Shown: one piece after another, positions 4,507 to 6,654 of the stretch | How positions within the stretch are numbered: the first letter of the stretch is position 1 | Layout of the letters: each line of letters starts with the position of its first letter | Origin: an uncultured Actinomyces sp. | GTDB lineage: Bacteria > Actinomycetota > Actinomycetes > Actinomycetales > Actinomycetaceae | DNA: 6,654 nucleotides | Assembly: GCA_915069725.1 (NCBI GenBank) | Contig: CAJZFF010000096.1 | Location: forward strand, 1-6,654 | Direction of reading: 5' to 3' | The notes under the pieces: model-generated | The model's database searches: none | The model's input: only the letters and a program-made list of their open reading frames with translations | What the model was told of the DNA's origin: nothing | Program-made: the position numbers and the translations under genes

Positions 4507-6435
4507 ATGATCTCAAGGAACGTGCCCCGGCCCCCGGGTGAGCCGATGGAGGAGCCGGAGCAGACCATCCATCCCGACCCCGAGGTCGTCGCGAACGCCT
4601 GGGTCGGCGACTGGCGCGCTCTGGAGGAGCGGGCCGCCGCGGACCTGGAGGGCTACTGGGCAGAGCGCGCCAGCGAGCTGGAGTGGTCCAGGCGCTGGGA
4701 CATGGTGCTCGACGAGTCCGGGGCCCCCTTCTACCGTTGGTTCGTCGGTGCTCGGACGAACATCGTCTCCAACGCCGTCGACCGGCACCTGACCAACTCC
4801 CACCGTAACAAGCTCGCCCTCATCTGGGTGGGTGAGGACGTCGAGCAGGTGCGTACCTTCTCCTACTTCGACCTTGGTCGGGAGGTCGAGAGGATGGCCA
4901 ACGTCCTCAGGGCCATGGGCGTGCACAAGGGTGACGTCGTGACGATCTACCTGCCCCGCATCCCCGAGGTCTTCTTCGCCATGCTCGCCTGCGCCAAGCT
5001 CGGGGCCATCCACTCGGTGGTCTTCGCCGGCTACTCCTCCGACGCCCTGAGCGCGCGCATCGATGACTCGGAGTCCAAGGTCGTCATCACCGCCGACGGC
5101 TCGTGGATCAACGGCAAGGTCTTCCCCATGAAGAAGATCGTCGACGACGCGGTGCGCTTCTCGCCCACCGTCCAGAACGTCATCGTCGTGAGCAACACCG
5201 GCACCGAGGCGGTCATGGACCCCATCCGCGACCACTGGTACCACGAGCTGTGCAAGCTCCCGATCGCCCAGGGCCGCTGCGAGACCGTGCAGGTCGACGC
5301 CGAGGATCCCCTGTTCATCCTCTACACCTCCGGGTCCACCGGTAAGCCCAAGGCGATCCTGCACTCCCACGGCGGCTACCAGGTGGGCACCTATGCCACC
5401 CTCCACGACTGCTTCGACGTCCATGACGCCGACCGCTGGTGGTGCACCTCGGACCCGGGCTGGATCACCGGCCACAGCTACCTCGTCTACGGTCCGCTGC
5501 TCAACGGCGCCACCGTCTTCATGTACGAGGGAAACCCGACCTTCCCCTACCCGGACCGCTGGTGGAACCTCATCGAGCGCTACGGCATCAACGCCTTCTA
5601 CACCGCCCCCACGGCCATCCGCACACTCATGCGCTTCGGCGAGGCCTGGGTGCGGCGCCACGACCTGTCCAGCCTGCGGCTGCTGGGCAGCGTCGGCGAA
5701 CCCCTCAACCCCGAGGCGTGGCGCTGGTTCCACCACGTCGTGGGTGCCGACCGCTGCCCGATCATCGACACCTGGTGGCAGACCGAGACCGGCATGTTTC
5801 AGATCACGACGGTGCCCTCCATGCCCCAGAAGCCCGGCGCGGCGGGCCGGCCGGTGTTCGGCCAGGAGGCGGCCGTCGTCGATGAGGAGGGCCGGGAGGT
5901 CCCCGACGGCGTCGAGGGGAACCTCGTCCTCAAGCGTCCCTGGCCCGCGATGATGCGCACTCTCTTCCGTGAACCGCAGCGCTACGTGGACACCTATTGG
6001 AGCAAGTACCCGGGCCTGTATCTCACCGGGGACTCGGCCAAGCGCGACGCTGACGGCTGGTTCTGGATCATCGGGCGCACCGACGACGTCATCAAGGTCT
6101 CCGGCCACCGCCTGGGCACGGCCGAGGTCGAGTCGGCGCTCGTCTCCCACTCCGCGGTGACCGAGGCCGCCGCTGTCGGCCTGCCCCACGAGGTCAAGGG
6201 GCACTCCGTCCACGTCGCCGTCGTCCTGGCCACCGGGGTCGAGCCCTCGCGTGAGCTCGAGGCGGAGCTGCGCCAGCACGTGGCGGCGACCCTGTCGCCG
6301 ATCGCCAAGCCGGAGTCCTTCGTCTTCCTCGAGTCGCTGCCCAAGACCCGCTCGGGCAAGATCCTGCGCCGGGTGCTGCGGGCCCGGGCGCTGGGTCAGG
6401 ATGAGGGCGACCTGTCCACCCTCGCCGAGGAGTGA
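4507..6435 (+). CDS. acs: Acetyl-CoA synthetase, AMP-forming (acetate--CoA ligase)
   Basis: This 642-residue protein, near the usual 650 for Acs, converts acetate, ATP and CoA to acetyl-CoA, AMP and diphosphate in the cytoplasm. Motifs in order: ATP loop YTSGSTGKPK (273-282); GWITGHSY (318-325), whose Ile 320-Thr 321 align with Val310-Thr311 of Salmonella Acs; GSVGEP (394-399); DTWWQTETG (421-429), whose second Trp (424) is the residue that keeps the pocket acetate-sized; YLTGD (505-509); hinge and CoA segment GRTDDVIKVSGHRLGTAE (523-540, hinge Asp 526); and PKTRSGKILRR, whose Lys 618 aligns with the catalytic lysine that is switched off by acetylation in relatives. All key residues are present, so an active, acetate-preferring enzyme is expected; propionate use is less likely because of the Trp. 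It is a single-gene unit with its own ribosome binding site and terminator. Control by a CRP-like regulator is possible. Confidence 0.96.
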   Translation: MISRNVPRPPGEPMEEPEQTIHPDPEVVANAWVGDWRALEERAAADLEGYWAERASELEWSRRWDMVLDESGAPFYRWFVGARTNIVSNAVDRHLTNSHRNKLALIWVGEDVEQVRTFSYFDLGREVERMANVLRAMGVHKGDVVTIYLPRIPEVFFAMLACAKLGAIHSVVFAGYSSDALSARIDDSESKVVITADGSWINGKVFPMKKIVDDAVRFSPTVQNVIVVSNTGTEAVMDPIRDHWYHELCKLPIAQGRCETVQVDAEDPLFILYTSGSTGKPKAILHSHGGYQVGTYATLHDCFDVHDADRWWCTSDPGWITGHSYLVYGPLLNGATVFMYEGNPTFPYPDRWWNLIERYGINAFYTAPTAIRTLMRFGEAWVRRHDLSSLRLLGSVGEPLNPEAWRWFHHVVGADRCPIIDTWWQTETGMFQITTVPSMPQKPGAAGRPVFGQEAAVVDEEGREVPDGVEGNLVLKRPWPAMMRTLFREPQRYVDTYWSKYPGLYLTGDSAKRDADGWFWIIGRTDDVIKVSGHRLGTAEVESALVSHSAVTEAAAVGLPHEVKGHSVHVAVVLATGVEPSRELEAELRQHVAATLSPIAKPESFVFLESLPKTRSGKILRRVLRARALGQDEGDLSTLAEE

Positions 6436-6458
6436 TCGCCTCGGCCCCGACCAGGCCC

Positions 6459-6484
6459 CGGATTAGGGGGCGGTCTGGGCCACC
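6459..6484 (+). other. Possible decayed tRNA-Phe 3' end after acs
   Basis: Aligned without gaps against tRNA-Phe 4180-4195, bases 6469-6484 match at 12 of 16 positions, including the GGTC of the T-stem and the GCCA acceptor end. With a one-base gap, CGGAT (6459-6463) also matches the T-arm CGGAT (4171-4175). It directly abuts the copied terminator. It cannot fold as a tRNA. Chance similarity in GC-rich DNA is a real alternative. Confidence 0.3.
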
Positions 6485-6526
6485 GCGAAAGGCCCGGAAC
6501 CCACAAGGTTCCGGGCCTTCGCTCAT
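6479..6526 (+). repeat. 48-base direct repeat, copy 2 (terminator after acs)
   Basis: This is the second copy of the 4190-4237 sequence, 47 of 48 identical, including the loop and the non-pairing flanks (GCCAC before and TCAT after). Identity in bases that are not constrained by the hairpin points to common origin and not to convergent terminator design. Confidence 0.95.
6485..6522 (+). terminator. Terminator of acs
   Basis: The hairpin is identical to the one after tRNA-Phe: a 13-bp stem, a CACAA loop, and three more pairs beyond a bulged A. It starts 50 bases after the acs stop. It may also stop transcripts arriving from the convergent minus-strand gene. Confidence 0.85.
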
Positions 6527-6532
6527 GACCGG

Positions 6533-6563
6533 GTGAGCCCCGCGCCGGGGCGGAGGGACTCAC
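6533..6563 (-). terminator. Hairpin at the end of the minus-strand membrane protein gene
   Basis: GCCCCG (6537-6542) and CGGGGC (6546-6551) form a 6-bp GC stem with a three-base loop. An outer GTGAG/CTCAC pairing (6533-6537 and 6559-6563) is possible but competes for one base and overlaps the stop codon. It lies just downstream of the stop of the minus-strand gene. Confidence 0.45.
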
Positions 6564-6654
6564 TGGCGGTCGCGCCGGTAGTTGCGCACGGAGGCGAAGA
6601 TGGCGAAGGCGACGGCGGCGACCGGCCAGAGGATCCAGGAGATGTCCCAGGCGT
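6560..6654 (-). CDS. C-terminal end of a small membrane protein (gene continues beyond the window)
   Basis: Read on the minus strand, a frame open to the window edge ends at TGA (6562-6560). The last 30 residues start AWDISWILWPVAAVAFAIF and end in ASVRNYRRDRQ. A tryptophan-rich hydrophobic helix is followed by a short basic tail, which suggests the C-terminus is in the cytoplasm. Small actinobacterial membrane proteins with a WDISW(L/I)xWPVA type helix are common, but I cannot name the family from this fragment. It is convergent with acs. Confidence 0.65.
   Translation of the reverse strand, partial: AWDISWILWPVAAVAFAIFASVRNYRRDRQ

Noticed and set aside
4097..4510. Plus-strand and minus-strand open frames of about 140 codons across tRNA-Phe and the acs leader
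   Set aside because: They read through a tRNA gene and a terminator hairpin and have no ribosome binding site or family resemblance.
4513..6279. A 588-codon open frame on the minus strand opposite acs
   Set aside because: It lies wholly antisense to a gene with complete Acs motifs, its translation is low-complexity (Gly/Val/Asp/His rich), and such long shadow frames are routine in high-GC coding DNA.
4190..6526. Composite transposon or full genomic island carrying acs
   Set aside because: No integrase, transposase or terminal inverted repeats are visible; only the repeated tRNA-end/terminator sequence is seen, so I keep it as a hypothesis and do not annotate a mobile element.

Overview
This is a high-GC window with actinobacterial character: GC-rich codon use, GTG/ATG starts often without a clear Shine-Dalgarno, tRNA genes without an encoded CCA, a twin-arginine lipoprotein signal, and hairpin terminators without U-tracts. 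A member of the Actinomycetaceae (Actinomyces-like) is my best guess, but this is inference from style and gene content only.

Layout, left to right. (1) Positions 1-1815 (+) hold the 3' part of a gene for a single-pass membrane protein. It has very acidic imperfect repeats, a Pro-rich juxtamembrane segment, one transmembrane helix and a secreted C-terminal part with four cysteines. (2) A strong hairpin (1847-1877) separates it from a convergent minus-strand pair: a glycoside hydrolase family 3 lipoprotein (1897-3210) and, upstream of it, a small zincin-like metallopeptidase (3289-3720). (3) A plus-strand tRNA cluster Glu(TTC)-Asp(GTC)-Phe(GAA) at 3889-4193 follows a plausible promoter and ends in a strong hairpin terminator. 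(4) A leader of about 310 bases carries a CRP/GlxR-like half-site pair and a textbook ribosome binding site. It precedes a full-length AMP-forming acetyl-CoA synthetase gene, acs (4507-6435). (5) acs ends at a terminator that is an almost exact copy of the one after tRNA-Phe. (6) The right edge is the 3' end of a minus-strand gene for a small membrane protein.

How the parts fit: the tRNA cluster and acs are housekeeping units with their own terminators. The GH3 lipoprotein and the metallopeptidase may be co-transcribed, but no shared pathway is evident. Acs would activate acetate to acetyl-CoA, and the CRP-like site is consistent with carbon-status control. I see no CRISPR array, transposase, integrase, phage gene or obvious defence system. 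The most unusual items are four. A 48-base repeat brackets acs, and its weak similarity continues into the 3' end of tRNA-Phe. The GH3 enzyme lacks the usual NagZ Asp-His dyad. tRNA-Phe has A at position 54. The membrane protein carries an acidic repeat domain.
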